From CAIWHR01 sp963830485 (GTDB lineage Bacteria > Pseudomonadota > Gammaproteobacteria > Burkholderiales > Casimicrobiaceae), in contig CAWHNE010000012.1 of assembly GCA_963830485.1 (NCBI GenBank), forward strand, positions 62,001 to 126,000: a DNA stretch of 64,000 bases, in the 5' to 3' direction. The notes under the pieces were generated by a model. That model was not told the DNA's origin. It saw only the letters and a list, made by a program, of their open reading frames with translations, and did not search any database. Shown here in pieces: positions 43,790-52,213 of this stretch; the first letter of the stretch is position 1; every line of letters starts with the position of its first letter. A program made the translations under genes and the position numbers.

Positions 43790-44812
43790 ATGCCCCTCCC
43801 GACATCGATGCGCTACATCGCTGCGCGCGAACCCGGCCCGCCCGACGTGCTCGCGCTCGCGGAAGGGCCGCTGCCGCACCCTAAGCCCGGCGAAGTGCTG
43901 ATCGAGGTCGCCGCGGCGGGCGTCAACCGACCCGACTGCCTGCAGCGGGCGGGTGCGTATCCCCCGCCGGCCGATGCATCGCCGATCATAGGCCTCGAGG
44001 TGGCCGGGACCGTCGTCGCGCTCGGTCCTAACGCGACGGGCGTCGCCATCGGTGACCGCGTATGCGCATTGACGCCCGGCGGAGGCTATGCGGAATACTG
44101 CACGACACCGGCGGGCTGGTGTCTGCCGATCCCGACCGGCCTTTCGCTGGTCGAGGCCGCTTCGCTGCCCGAAACATTCTTCACCGTCTGGAACAACCTC
44201 GTCGACCGCGGGCGACTGCGCGCCGGCGAGACCGCGCTGATCCATGGCGGCACGAGCGGCATCGGATTGACGGCGATCCAGATCGCAAAGCAGCTCGGAG
44301 CCACCGTGATCGCGACCGCAGGAAGCGACGAGAAGACGGCGTTCTGCCGGACGATGGGCGCCGACCACGCGATCAACTACCGGACGCAGGACTTCGTCGC
44401 CGACGTCGCGCGCATCACCGGCAAGCGCGGCGTTGACGTCGTCCTTGACATGGTCGGCGGTGACTACATCGAGAAGAATCTCCGCTGCCTCGCGCTCGAG
44501 GGCCGCCTCGTGATCATCGCCTTCCTGCGCGGAAGCAAGGTCGAGATCGACTGGCGCCACATCATGCTGCGACGGCTGACCGTGACCGGGTCGACGCTTC
44601 GCGCGAGCCCGCTCGAGCGCAAGCTGGAGCTCGCGCGATCGCTCCGGCGGCACGTATGGCCGCTGATCGAGCGCGGCGAGGTGAAGACCGTCGTCCACCG
44701 CGTGTTTTCGCTCGCGGACGCCGCCGCGGCACACGCACTCATGGAATCGGGGACGCTCGTCGGCAAGCTCGTGCTGGAGGTCCGGCCGCGGCCTCCGCAA
44801 GGTCGCGACTGA
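43790..44812 (+). CDS. NAD(P)H quinone oxidoreductase, zinc-independent MDR family
   Basis: 340 residues. MRYIAAREPGPPDVLALAEG at the start, VAAAGVNRPDCLQRAGAYPPP, GLEVAGTVVALG, and the Rossmann segment ALIHGGTSGIGLTAIQIAKQ for NADPH. The enzyme family (QOR/PIG3-like) reduces quinones. Divergent from the acyl-CoA ligase with about 80 bases between. The last residues, VRPRPPQGRD, are encoded by sequence that belongs to the repeat reaching in from the convergent SDR gene, so the natural C-terminus may be shorter. Confidence 0.88.
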   Translation: MPLPTSMRYIAAREPGPPDVLALAEGPLPHPKPGEVLIEVAAAGVNRPDCLQRAGAYPPPADASPIIGLEVAGTVVALGPNATGVAIGDRVCALTPGGGYAEYCTTPAGWCLPIPTGLSLVEAASLPETFFTVWNNLVDRGRLRAGETALIHGGTSGIGLTAIQIAKQLGATVIATAGSDEKTAFCRTMGADHAINYRTQDFVADVARITGKRGVDVVLDMVGGDYIEKNLRCLALEGRLVIIAFLRGSKVEIDWRHIMLRRLTVTGSTLRASPLERKLELARSLRRHVWPLIERGEVKTVVHRVFSLADAAAAHALMESGTLVGKLVLEVRPRPPQGRD

Positions 44813-44904
44813 TCGTTGTGCCGAGCCGTCGGCCGCGTGCGGCGACTCGCGATCGCTCGCTCCCCTTTGCCTTCGGCCGGGGCCCCGGCTCGCCACTCGC
44901 GCCG
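44785..44904 (-). repeat. Stop-codon-abutting repeat, family A, after the SDR gene
   Basis: Starts at the SDR TAG (44905-44907) with CGGCGCGAGTGGCGAGCC, has the hairpin 44862-44882 (CCCC-GGCC-GAA-GGC-AAAGGGG) and the conserved AGCGAGCGATCGCGAGTCGC block, and ends TGCGGAGGCCGCGG inside the 3' end of the convergent quinone oxidoreductase gene. Confidence 0.8.
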
Positions 44905-45651
44905 CTAGTAGGTCGCGCGTCCGCCCGAGAGGTCGAACACGGCGCCGGTGGAGAAGCTGCACTCCTCGCTCGCGAGCCAGCAGACCAGCGCGGCGATCTC
45001 GTCGACGCCGCCGAAACGACCCAGCGGAATCTTCGACAGCATGAAGTCGATGTGCTGCTGGGTCATCTGGTCGAAGATCGCCGTGCGCACCGCCGCCGGC
45101 GTCACGCAGTTGACGCGGATGCCGGACTTCGCGAGCTCCTTGCCCAGCGACTTCGTGAGGCCGATCACGCCCGCCTTCGACGCGCTGTAGGCGGGCGCGT
45201 TCGGGTTGCCTTCCTTTCCCGCCACCGACGCGATATTGACGATGCGGCCATAGTCGCGCTTCAGCATCACCGGCACGACGGCCCGGTTGCAGTAGAAGAG
45301 GCCGTTCAGGTTGACGTCGATCACCTGCCGCCACGCATCGACCGGATACTCCCACGTCGTCGTATTGGGGCCGGTGATTCCGGCCGAGCAAACGAGGACG
45401 TCGATGCCCCCGAGCGCGCGCTCGGCATCCTGCGCCGCGCGCGCGACGGCGTCGGCATCGGCGACGTCCACGGTCTGCGTCAATGTTCCGCGGCCCAGAG
45501 CGGTCTCGGCGTGCGCGAGCGCCGCAGGGTCGCGGTCCCACAGCGCGATCGACGCGCCGCTCGACGCGAGACGCTGCGCGATCGCGAAGCCGATGCCTGC
45601 CGCGCCGCCGGTAACGACGGCCTTGCGATTTGCGAAATCGAGCTGGTTCAT
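44905..45651 (-). CDS. Short-chain dehydrogenase/reductase
   Basis: 248 residues from ATG 45651 (MNQLDFANRKAVVTGG). NAD(P) motif TGGAAGIG at 14-21, LVCSAGITGPNT, VNIASVAGKEG and the active-site YSASKAG (Tyr-x3-Lys). C-terminal VCWLASEECSFSTGAVFDLSGGRATY is the classical SDR tail. Similar in layout to 3-oxoacyl-ACP reductases and sugar or polyol dehydrogenases; NAD-type judging from the acidic residue at WDRD. Substrate unknown. Confidence 0.9.
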   Translation of the reverse strand: MNQLDFANRKAVVTGGAAGIGFAIAQRLASSGASIALWDRDPAALAHAETALGRGTLTQTVDVADADAVARAAQDAERALGGIDVLVCSAGITGPNTTTWEYPVDAWRQVIDVNLNGLFYCNRAVVPVMLKRDYGRIVNIASVAGKEGNPNAPAYSASKAGVIGLTKSLGKELAKSGIRVNCVTPAAVRTAIFDQMTQQHIDFMLSKIPLGRFGGVDEIAALVCWLASEECSFSTGAVFDLSGGRATY

Positions 45652-45770
45652 CGTCGAAGTTCCGTGCCGCGGATCGAGCCGGCAGCATAGCAGTGCGGGA
45701 TGGGAAGCGAAACCGGTTGACCCAGATCCGGACCGCGCGCTCACGTATCGCGGGCCCGCGCTTCCACGCG

Positions 45771-46475
45771 TCAGCGGAACAGCAGGACGAGGCCGAAGAC
45801 GAGCGTAAGCACTACGACAACGGCGACGATCGCGACCATCGCATAGAGGGTGTTGCGCGTCTCGCTCTGAAACACGAGCAGGTCGTCGACCAGCTCCGCG
45901 ACTTGCGCGTTGGTGGCCATCGACTCGACCGGATAGTGCTCCGCGGGAGTGCCGCCGCTGCCATCGCCGTTCTCGCGCGGTTCGGGCACTTCAATCGGCA
46001 GGATCATCGCGAAGTTCGTGATGGGCAGCGTCCGGAACGTCGTCGTGTCCCAGATCTTCGTGCGCCCGTCGCGCCGCAACCCGTAGGAGAGCCCGCGCGT
46101 CTCTCTCGAGGACACGCGCTCCCCCGCATCGACGAAGAACTTGTTCGGCAGCCGTCCCGACAATGCAACCCGCAGGAGCGGCTCGAATTTCTCGGCGGCC
46201 ATGCCGAGGTTGATCTGGAACTTGGCAGGAATGTAGTCCGGGCCGCGGCCCGACTCGCTGATGAAGACCAGCGAGCCGATCGCCGCGTTCCCGCGCGAGG
46301 CATTCGACTTGCGCTCGCGGATGCGCAGCACGCCCGACAGCGCCTCGAGGCGGCCGCCGTCGGAGAGCTCGACGGTCTCGCCCTTCGCGACCGTGACCTT
46401 CATGACGAGCACGCTATCCTTGCCATCCTCGATAACGAGCCTCGCCTTCGTCGGCTTGAAACTCACGAGCGGCAT
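45771..46475 (-). CDS. Unknown protein with one C-terminal membrane anchor
   Basis: 234 residues from ATG 46475 (MPLVSFKPTKARLVIEDGKD). The N-terminal half looks beta-rich (VLVMKVTVAKGETVELSDGG, LVFISESGRGPDYIPAKFQ, RTLPITNFAMILPIEVPEP), with no signal peptide. A hydrophilic segment (PRENGDGSGGTPAEHYPVE) is followed by NAQVAELVDDLLVFQSETRN and a single C-terminal membrane helix (TLYAMVAIVAVVVVLTLVFG). A tail-anchored or type II-like inner-membrane protein is suggested. I do not recognise the family. Lies just before tRNA-Thr on the same strand. Confidence 0.5.
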   Translation of the reverse strand: MPLVSFKPTKARLVIEDGKDSVLVMKVTVAKGETVELSDGGRLEALSGVLRIRERKSNASRGNAAIGSLVFISESGRGPDYIPAKFQINLGMAAEKFEPLLRVALSGRLPNKFFVDAGERVSSRETRGLSYGLRRDGRTKIWDTTTFRTLPITNFAMILPIEVPEPRENGDGSGGTPAEHYPVESMATNAQVAELVDDLLVFQSETRNTLYAMVAIVAVVVVLTLVFGLVLLFR

Positions 46476-46568
46476 GGACGGTGGATCCCCAGGTGTCGCG
46501 GAGCGCAGCCGACGTGCAGGCCTTTGCCGCGAGCTCGCGGCGACCTGCATCGACGATTCCTGCGGGGG

Positions 46569-46641
46569 TGCCGGCAGTAGGAATCGAACCCACGACCTAC
46601 GGTTTACAAAACCGCTGCTCTGCCAACTGAGCTATGCCGGC
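46569..46641 (-). tRNA. tRNA-Thr (TGT)
   Basis: The minus strand folds as a tRNA: acceptor GCCGGCA pairs with TGCCGGC, D-arm GCTC/GAGC, anticodon stem GCGGT/ACCGT with loop TTTGTAA (anticodon TGT, reading ACA), and T-arm GTGGG-TTCGATT-CCTAC. CCA is not encoded. Confidence 0.92.
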
Positions 46642-46821
46642 CCTGAGGGAATTCTACCCGCGCCGTCAGCGGGTTCGCGCCACGAGCCGCCCGGCGGCAG
46701 GCCGATCCGAATGTCGAGCGAAATCGCGCCGCTGATGGCATAATCGCGCGGCCTGCCGCCGCGCGATCGGTCTCGATGCGAGGGCCGGACCGGCCCCAAA
46801 TTCCTTCGACACCGCACCGCA

Positions 46822-49675
46822 TTGACGTTCAGGATCGTTAGCACCCTCGTCCGGATAGGGCTCGCGGCGGCGATCCTTGGCAGCGGCTCCGCACGTGCAG
46901 GACTTCCGCTCGATCTCGGGCGTCTACCGTCCGCATACAGGGGTTCTGTACCTCGACTTCGACGGTGACAGCATTCCGAATCGCACGTTCGTCTACCTTG
47001 CGTCCGCGCCGGAGCGCGTGCTCGTCGCCGACATGGACGGCGACGGCCTCGCCGACATCGTGACCTACCGCGCGGGCGTCTGGACCGTCGACTTCGACCA
47101 GGACGGCGTGCCTGACGTGACGTATTACTTCGGCGGCGCGCCAGGTGACGTTCCGCTCCTGGGCGATGTCGACGGCGACGGCCGTGTCGATCTTGTAATC
47201 TACCGAAATGGGGTGTGGTATACGAGTACGCGACCGCGACGGCGTCGCCGACCGCATCGACGTCTTCGGCGGCGAGCCGGGCGACATCCCCATGCTGGGC
47301 GACCTCAACTGCGACGGCATCGCCGAGCGCATCATCTATCGCGCGGGCCTGTGGTATGCGCAGCTTCCGCGGCGCATCGACCTTTCCGGTCGCCCTGCTC
47401 GGCGGCGACCCGGCGACCAGCCGTTCGTGGCCGACTGGGACGGCGACTGCAACGGCGATCTCGGCGTCTTCCGCGACGGCGAGTGGTTCGTGCTCACGAA
47501 TCCCTTCGAGAGCCCGCTCCTGCGCATCGCGTTCTACGGCGCCGCCGGCGACCAGCCGCTCGCGGGCCGCCTCGACCGCGCGCTGACCGCGCCCAAGTAC
47601 CGCCGTCGCTCGTCGCACTTCGCGATCTATCGTCCCGCCGACATGGCGTTCTATTTCCAGACGCTGCCCGGCACGCGTCCCGATCTCGCGCCGTATCCCC
47701 GCGTGGCGGCGACCCATGCGCTCGCGGCCGACCTCGACGGCAACGGGACGAAGCAGCCTCATCCTCTACAACGCGGGGATCTGGCTCGTCGACCGCGGCA
47801 TCGACGGCACCGCCGACGAGATGTACGCGTTCGGCGGCGATCCGCAGGACGTCCCACTCATCGGCGACGTCGACGGCGACGGCCGCGCCGATCTCGTCGT
47901 CTACCGCGACGGCGCCTGGTTCGTGAGCACCGCGCGCGACTGCCTCCGTCGCGCTGCGAGCACCATTTCGGCGGAAATCAGGGCGACATTCCCGTGCTCG
48001 CCGACGTCGACGGCGACGGCAGGGCCGATTTCGGCATCTTTCGCGACGGAATCTGGTATTTCGACACGAAGCGCGACGGCACGCGCAGCCGTCACCTACG
48101 TCCTGGGCGGCGCTCCAGGGCGACGTGCCGCTCGTCGCGGACTGGAACGGCGACGGCAAGCCCGATCTCGTCGTCTACCGCGGCGGCGAATGGTTCGTGA
48201 GCGACGGATCCGGCGTCCGGCGCGGTCTCGATCCGCGAATCGTTCGGCACCGCCACCGATCTTCCGGTCTCCGGGAACTTCGTCGTCGAGACGACCGCCA
48301 CGCCGGCGCTCTTCGCCGCGCAGAGCCGGCCGATCCGGGCGTTCGGCGGCGGGCTCCTGACGCCGACGGTCGCCGACTTCGATCGCGACGGCCGCTTCGA
48401 GCCGCTCGGCGGACACAACGGCGGCACCACGATCGAGGGCATCGACCTCGCCGCCGCGGGTCTCGCGACGCCTGTTCTCGCCCGGCCGCGTAAACCGCGA
48501 CTGCCGCGCTGCCGACTTCAACGGCGACGGCATCGTCGATCTCGTCTGCAACACGTACTCGGACGTCGGCCAACGCCGCCTCGTTCGCGCGTCTCTACCT
48601 GGGCGACGGCGCCGGCCACTTCACCGAGGATCCGGCGTTCGCGGCGCATGGACATCCGCGGCTACGGGGAGACGATTCTCGCGGCCGACTTCAACAACGA
48701 CGGCGCGATCGACCTGTTCATTCCGTTCTACAGTCACAACAGCCCGAGCGAGCACTCGTACCTGCTCGTCAACGACGGCAGCGGGCACTTCGCCGACGTC
48801 GCCGACGCCGCCGGGGTCGCGCTGCGCGGCGTACCCGTCGACCATCGCGTCGAGGGTGCGCAGGCGGTCGACTACGACGGCGACGGCTGGATCGACTTCT
48901 ACGTGGCCGGGCGGCTCTTCCGCAACAACGGCAACCTGACCTTCACCGACGTGACCGCCGCCGTCGGGCTGCCGGGCGACTTCGACGAGGGCATCAAGTT
49001 CCTCGACTGGAACAACGACGGCAATCTCGACCTCATCATCCACCACCCCATTTACGGGCCGGCGCTGTGGGAGTACGACGGAACGCGATTCACGCGCCGC
49101 GACGTGATGCCGCAGTACCTGAACTCGGACGTCTATGGCGTCAACGTCGCCGATTTCAACGGCGACGGCCGCGAGGACGTCGTCGTCGCCGGCGGGCTCC
49201 CAGGCGGCGCCGTTCATTCTCCTCAACACGGGCGAGCGCTTCGAACGCGATCCGCTGACGCTACTCGACGACCTGTCGTTCGGGCCCGTTGCCGCCTACG
49301 ACTACGACGGCGACGGCGCGATCGACCTCGTGCTCTCGCGCGGCATCCGCCCGACCGTCGTCGCGCGCAACATCTCGCCCGGAGATCAACCGGCAGGCGC
49401 TGACCATCGAGGTCGTCGACGCGGCCGGCCGCCGCAACCAGTTCGGGCGCGTCGTGCGCGTACGTCCCGACCACGTGCCCGGTGTGACGATGACGCGCGT
49501 CGTCGACGGCGGTTCCGCGATGCTCGCGCAGACGCCGTATACGCTCACCATCCCGACGCCATTCGCGGGGACCCACCGCATCGACGTGCGCTTCGCCGGC
49601 GCGAACGTGAGCTTCGCGATGCAGCCGGGCACGCGCGTGCGCGTCTACGCGAGCGGCTGGATCGAACCGTACTGA
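46822..49675 (+). CDS. Secreted FG-GAP/VCBS-repeat protein, many frameshifts
   Basis: About 950 residues when repaired. A TTG at 46822 opens a signal peptide (LTFRIVSTLVRIGLAAAILG, cleaved near SARA). Repeats of about 45 residues follow, each with a Ca-binding-like DxDGDGxxD and a xxYRxGxW element, for example LLGDVDGDGRVDLVIYRNGVWY, LIGDVDGDGRADLVVYRDGAWF, VLADVDGDGRADFGIFRDGIWY and LVADWNGDGKPDLVVYRGGEWF. The C-terminal third holds FLDWNNDGNLDLIIHHPIYG, GVNVADFNGDGREDVVVAGG and an ASPIC/UnbV-like end (RNQFGRVVRVRPDHVPG). Beta-propeller-type extracellular protein, function unknown. At least twelve indels split the frame. Ends shortly before sspB on the opposite strand. Confidence 0.75.
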
Positions 49676-49690
49676 TCCGGCGCGCGCCGG

Positions 49691-50149
49691 CTATTTGATG
49701 ACCTGCAGGTGCGACGGGCGCGGCTTGCCCTTGCCGCCCTCCTTCGCGTCGCGGGCGTCCTGGATATCGCGGTCGAGCGCCGCATCGATATCCTGGTCGT
49801 GTGGCATCGTCGCCGCGCCGAGCGCGGCCGCCGGGTCCTGCGGGATCGTGAACGCGAATCCGTATCCCGTCTCCTTCGCAAAGATGCCGGAGACAGCGCT
49901 CATCGGCACCGCGACTTCCTGCGAGGTTCCCGAGAAGCGCGCCGAGAACTGGACCCAGTCGTTGTCGATGGTCAACCGGCGCGTCGCCGAGTTGCTGATG
50001 TTGAGCACGATCTCGCCGTTCTTGACGAATGCCGCTGGCACGCGCGTCTGCGCGTTGACCTTGACGGCCAGGTACGGCGTCAAGCCGTTGTCCGCGCACC
50101 ATTCGCAGATGGCGCGGACGAGGTACGGCTTCGCGGATTGCTCGGACAT
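49691..50149 (-). CDS. sspB: ClpXP protease specificity-enhancing factor SspB
   Basis: Adaptor that tethers ssrA-tagged proteins to ClpXP. 152 residues. N-terminal SAKPYLVRAICEWCADNGLTPYL and NISNSATRRLTIDNDWVQFSARFSG form the SspB peptide-binding domain; a flexible linker leads to a C-terminal tail (GKGKPRPSHLQVIK) matching the ClpX-binding RPxLxVVK motif. Companion of sspA upstream; the two are separated by repeat array B, so any operon transcript must cross it. Confidence 0.93.
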   Translation of the reverse strand: MSEQSAKPYLVRAICEWCADNGLTPYLAVKVNAQTRVPAAFVKNGEIVLNISNSATRRLTIDNDWVQFSARFSGTSQEVAVPMSAVSGIFAKETGYGFAFTIPQDPAAALGAATMPHDQDIDAALDRDIQDARDAKEGGKGKPRPSHLQVIK

Positions 50150-50164
50150 GGTCAGGAGATATTA

Positions 50165-50611
50165 CGCCGCGGCGCCGCGGGGTCAAGCCGCCACCGGAGG
50201 AAGCCACGGGACCAACCGACCAGCGGCGCATGCGGCCGACCGCCCGTCCCGCCCGCGCGGGCGTCCTTGGCTTCGCCCGCCGCGCTCGCTCGGCTCCGAA
50301 CCACCGTTGATCATCGTTGCAGTGGCGGCGCCAGCCGCTGTCGCTCGCACGCCGATGCGAGCTGCGCTCCTTGGCTTCGCCCGCCGTGCTCGCCGCGGCC
50401 TCCGGACGGACCGACGTGGATGATCGTTGCGATCGCGAGGTCGGCCGCTGTCGCTCACACGGCGACGCGAGCTGCGCTCCTTGGCTTCGCCCGCCGTGTT
50501 CGCCGCGGCCTCCGAACCACCGTTGATCATCGTTGCAGTGGCGGCGTCGGCCGCTGTCGCTCACACGGCGACGCGAGCTGCGCTCCTTGGCTTCGCCCGC
50601 CGTGTTCGCGA
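50165..50611 (-). repeat. Stop-codon-abutting tandem repeat array, family B, between sspA and sspB
   Basis: Starts immediately after the sspA TAG. Three near-identical units and one degraded unit with a period of 106-110 bases. Each has ACGGCGGGCGAAGCCAAGG (stem GGGC-GAA-GCC), AGCTCGCGTCGCCGTG, GAGCGACAGCGGC, a CAACGATGATCAACGG or CGCAACGATCATCCACG segment and a final GGAGGCCGCGG. Block order equals that of family A. Several frames are open; I do not consider it coding. Confidence 0.85.
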
Positions 50612-51211
50612 CTACTTCCGCATTCCCCGCTCGGCGGACGTGAGCGCCTCGGAGAACGCCGGCCGCGCGAACAGCCGTTCCGCGTACTTCATGAGCGGCG
50701 CGGCTGGCTTGGGCATCGCGATCCCGTAGTAGTCGAGCCGCCACAGGAGCGGTGTGATCGCGACGTCGAGCATCGAGTACTCCTCGCCCAGCATGTGCTT
50801 GTGCTTCGCGAACACCGGCGCGATCTGCAGGAGGCTGTCACGGACGAGGTTGCGCGCGCGCTCGATCTGCTTCTGGTTGTTGCCCTCGAGCGCGTCGATG
50901 TGGATGAAGAGCTCCTTTTCGAACCGGTGAAGGAACAGCCGTGCGCGCGCGCGCATCACCGGATCGGCCGGCATCAGCTGCGGGTGGGGGAAGCGCTCGT
51001 CGATGTACTCGTTGATGATGTTCGACTCGTGCAGCACCAGGTCGCGCTCGACCAGCACCGGCACCTGATTGTAAGGATTCATCACGGCGAGATCCTCGGG
51101 CTTGTTGTCGAGGTCGACGTCGATGATCTGAAAGTCCATCCCCTTCTCGTGCAGCACGATCCGGCAGCGCTGGCTGAAAGGATCGGTGGTCCCTGAGTAG
51201 AGTGTCATCAT
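50612..51211 (-). CDS. sspA: Stringent starvation protein A (GST fold)
   Basis: 199 residues. A GST-like protein that binds RNA polymerase and affects stationary-phase transcription. N-terminal MMTLYSGTTDPFSQRCRIVLHEKGMDFQI is the thioredoxin-like part, with NQVPVLVERDLVLHESNIINEYIDERFP typical of SspA; the C-terminal helical domain has IDALEGNNQKQIERARN. Second Met is an alternative start. Follows petC and precedes sspB, the conserved order. Confidence 0.93.
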   Translation of the reverse strand: MMTLYSGTTDPFSQRCRIVLHEKGMDFQIIDVDLDNKPEDLAVMNPYNQVPVLVERDLVLHESNIINEYIDERFPHPQLMPADPVMRARARLFLHRFEKELFIHIDALEGNNQKQIERARNLVRDSLLQIAPVFAKHKHMLGEEYSMLDVAITPLLWRLDYYGIAMPKPAAPLMKYAERLFARPAFSEALTSAERGMRK

Positions 51212-51328
51212 GGTTTTGTTCTCCTCGCGCGGCGGCAGAGTCGGTTGGGTTGCCGCGGGGCCGAGCGGCGAGTCGGAAATCGTCGCAAAGAGGGCCGGAT
51301 GCTAGGCGCGCGACTGCGAGGAACCGGA

Positions 51329-51346
51329 ATGTACACGGTAGTACAT
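51329..51346. other. Inverted repeat upstream of sspA
   Basis: ATGTACACGGTAGTACAT is a 6+6 inverted repeat in the 198-base gap between petC and sspA (51212-51409). The flanks GGAA and ATTCC extend the symmetry loosely. Could be a protein site or an RNA hairpin in the sspA leader; it is not a terminator (no T-run). Confidence 0.4.
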
Positions 51347-51409
51347 GAGGATTCCGAATAGGTGCGCAAAGACGCAGACCGGCTCCGCAGCAGCTTGACG
51401 ATCGCCGCG

Positions 51410-52213
51410 CTAGTGGACGTCCTTCCAGTATTCGCGCTTCAACCAATAGGCGAACACGAACAGCACGCCGAGGTACAGGAGCACGAGTAGCCCGAGGCTG
51501 ATCCGCTTGTTCTTGACCGGTTCGCCCATGTAGTCGAGGTAGTTGACGAGATCGGCGATCATCATCTCGTACTCGGTGGGGCTCATCGTTCCGCGCGTGT
51601 CGATGGCCAGCGTCTCAACGACGAATTTGTTGTTGCGGGCGGGTGCCAGGAGCACCAGGCCCTTCGCCGCGATTGCCGCCGCCTGCGCCTTCTCATGGTC
51701 GTCGTATTCTTCGGTGACGAGGCGGTTCGTGCCGGAGTAGCGCCATAGCACGTGCGGCATCCCGACGTTACGGAACACGAGGTTGTTCCAACCGCTGGCC
51801 GCGGCGTCGTCGCGATAGAAGCCCAGGAAGTAGTTGTAGAGCCAGTCTGCGCCGCGTACGCGTGCGATCACCGTGAGATCCGGCGGCGGCGTGCCGAACC
51901 AAGCGCGGGCCTCCTGCGGCGTCATCGCGACCGTCATCGTTTCGCCGATCTTGTCCGTCGCGAACATCAAGTTGTCCTGGATCATCGCCTCGGTGATGCC
52001 GAGGTCGGTGAGCCGGTTGTAGCGCATGTACTTCGCGCTGTGACAGTTGAGGCAGTAGTTGACGAACGTGCGCGCGCCGCGCTGCAGCGACTCGACGTCG
52101 AGTCGGTTGATCGGCGCCGGTTCGAGCCGCAGGTCGGTGCCCGACGACGCCCCCGCAGGCAATGCGATGGCGAGCAAGAGGGCGGCCAGGGGGACCACGA
52201 TCCCGGTCTTCAT
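51410..52213 (-). CDS. petC: Ubiquinol-cytochrome c reductase, cytochrome c1 subunit
   Basis: 267 residues with a signal peptide (MKTGIVVPLAALLLAIALPA, cleaved after GASS). Haem site CLNCHSAKYMRYNR (C54, C57, H58), conserved NKFVVET-type loops and a C-terminal membrane anchor LGLLVLLYLGVLFVFAYWLK. Transfers electrons from the Rieske protein to soluble cytochrome c. Its ATG overlaps the petB stop by four bases (ATGA). Confidence 0.95.
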   Translation of the reverse strand: MKTGIVVPLAALLLAIALPAGASSGTDLRLEPAPINRLDVESLQRGARTFVNYCLNCHSAKYMRYNRLTDLGITEAMIQDNLMFATDKIGETMTVAMTPQEARAWFGTPPPDLTVIARVRGADWLYNYFLGFYRDDAAASGWNNLVFRNVGMPHVLWRYSGTNRLVTEEYDDHEKAQAAAIAAKGLVLLAPARNNKFVVETLAIDTRGTMSPTEYEMMIADLVNYLDYMGEPVKNKRISLGLLVLLYLGVLFVFAYWLKREYWKDVH

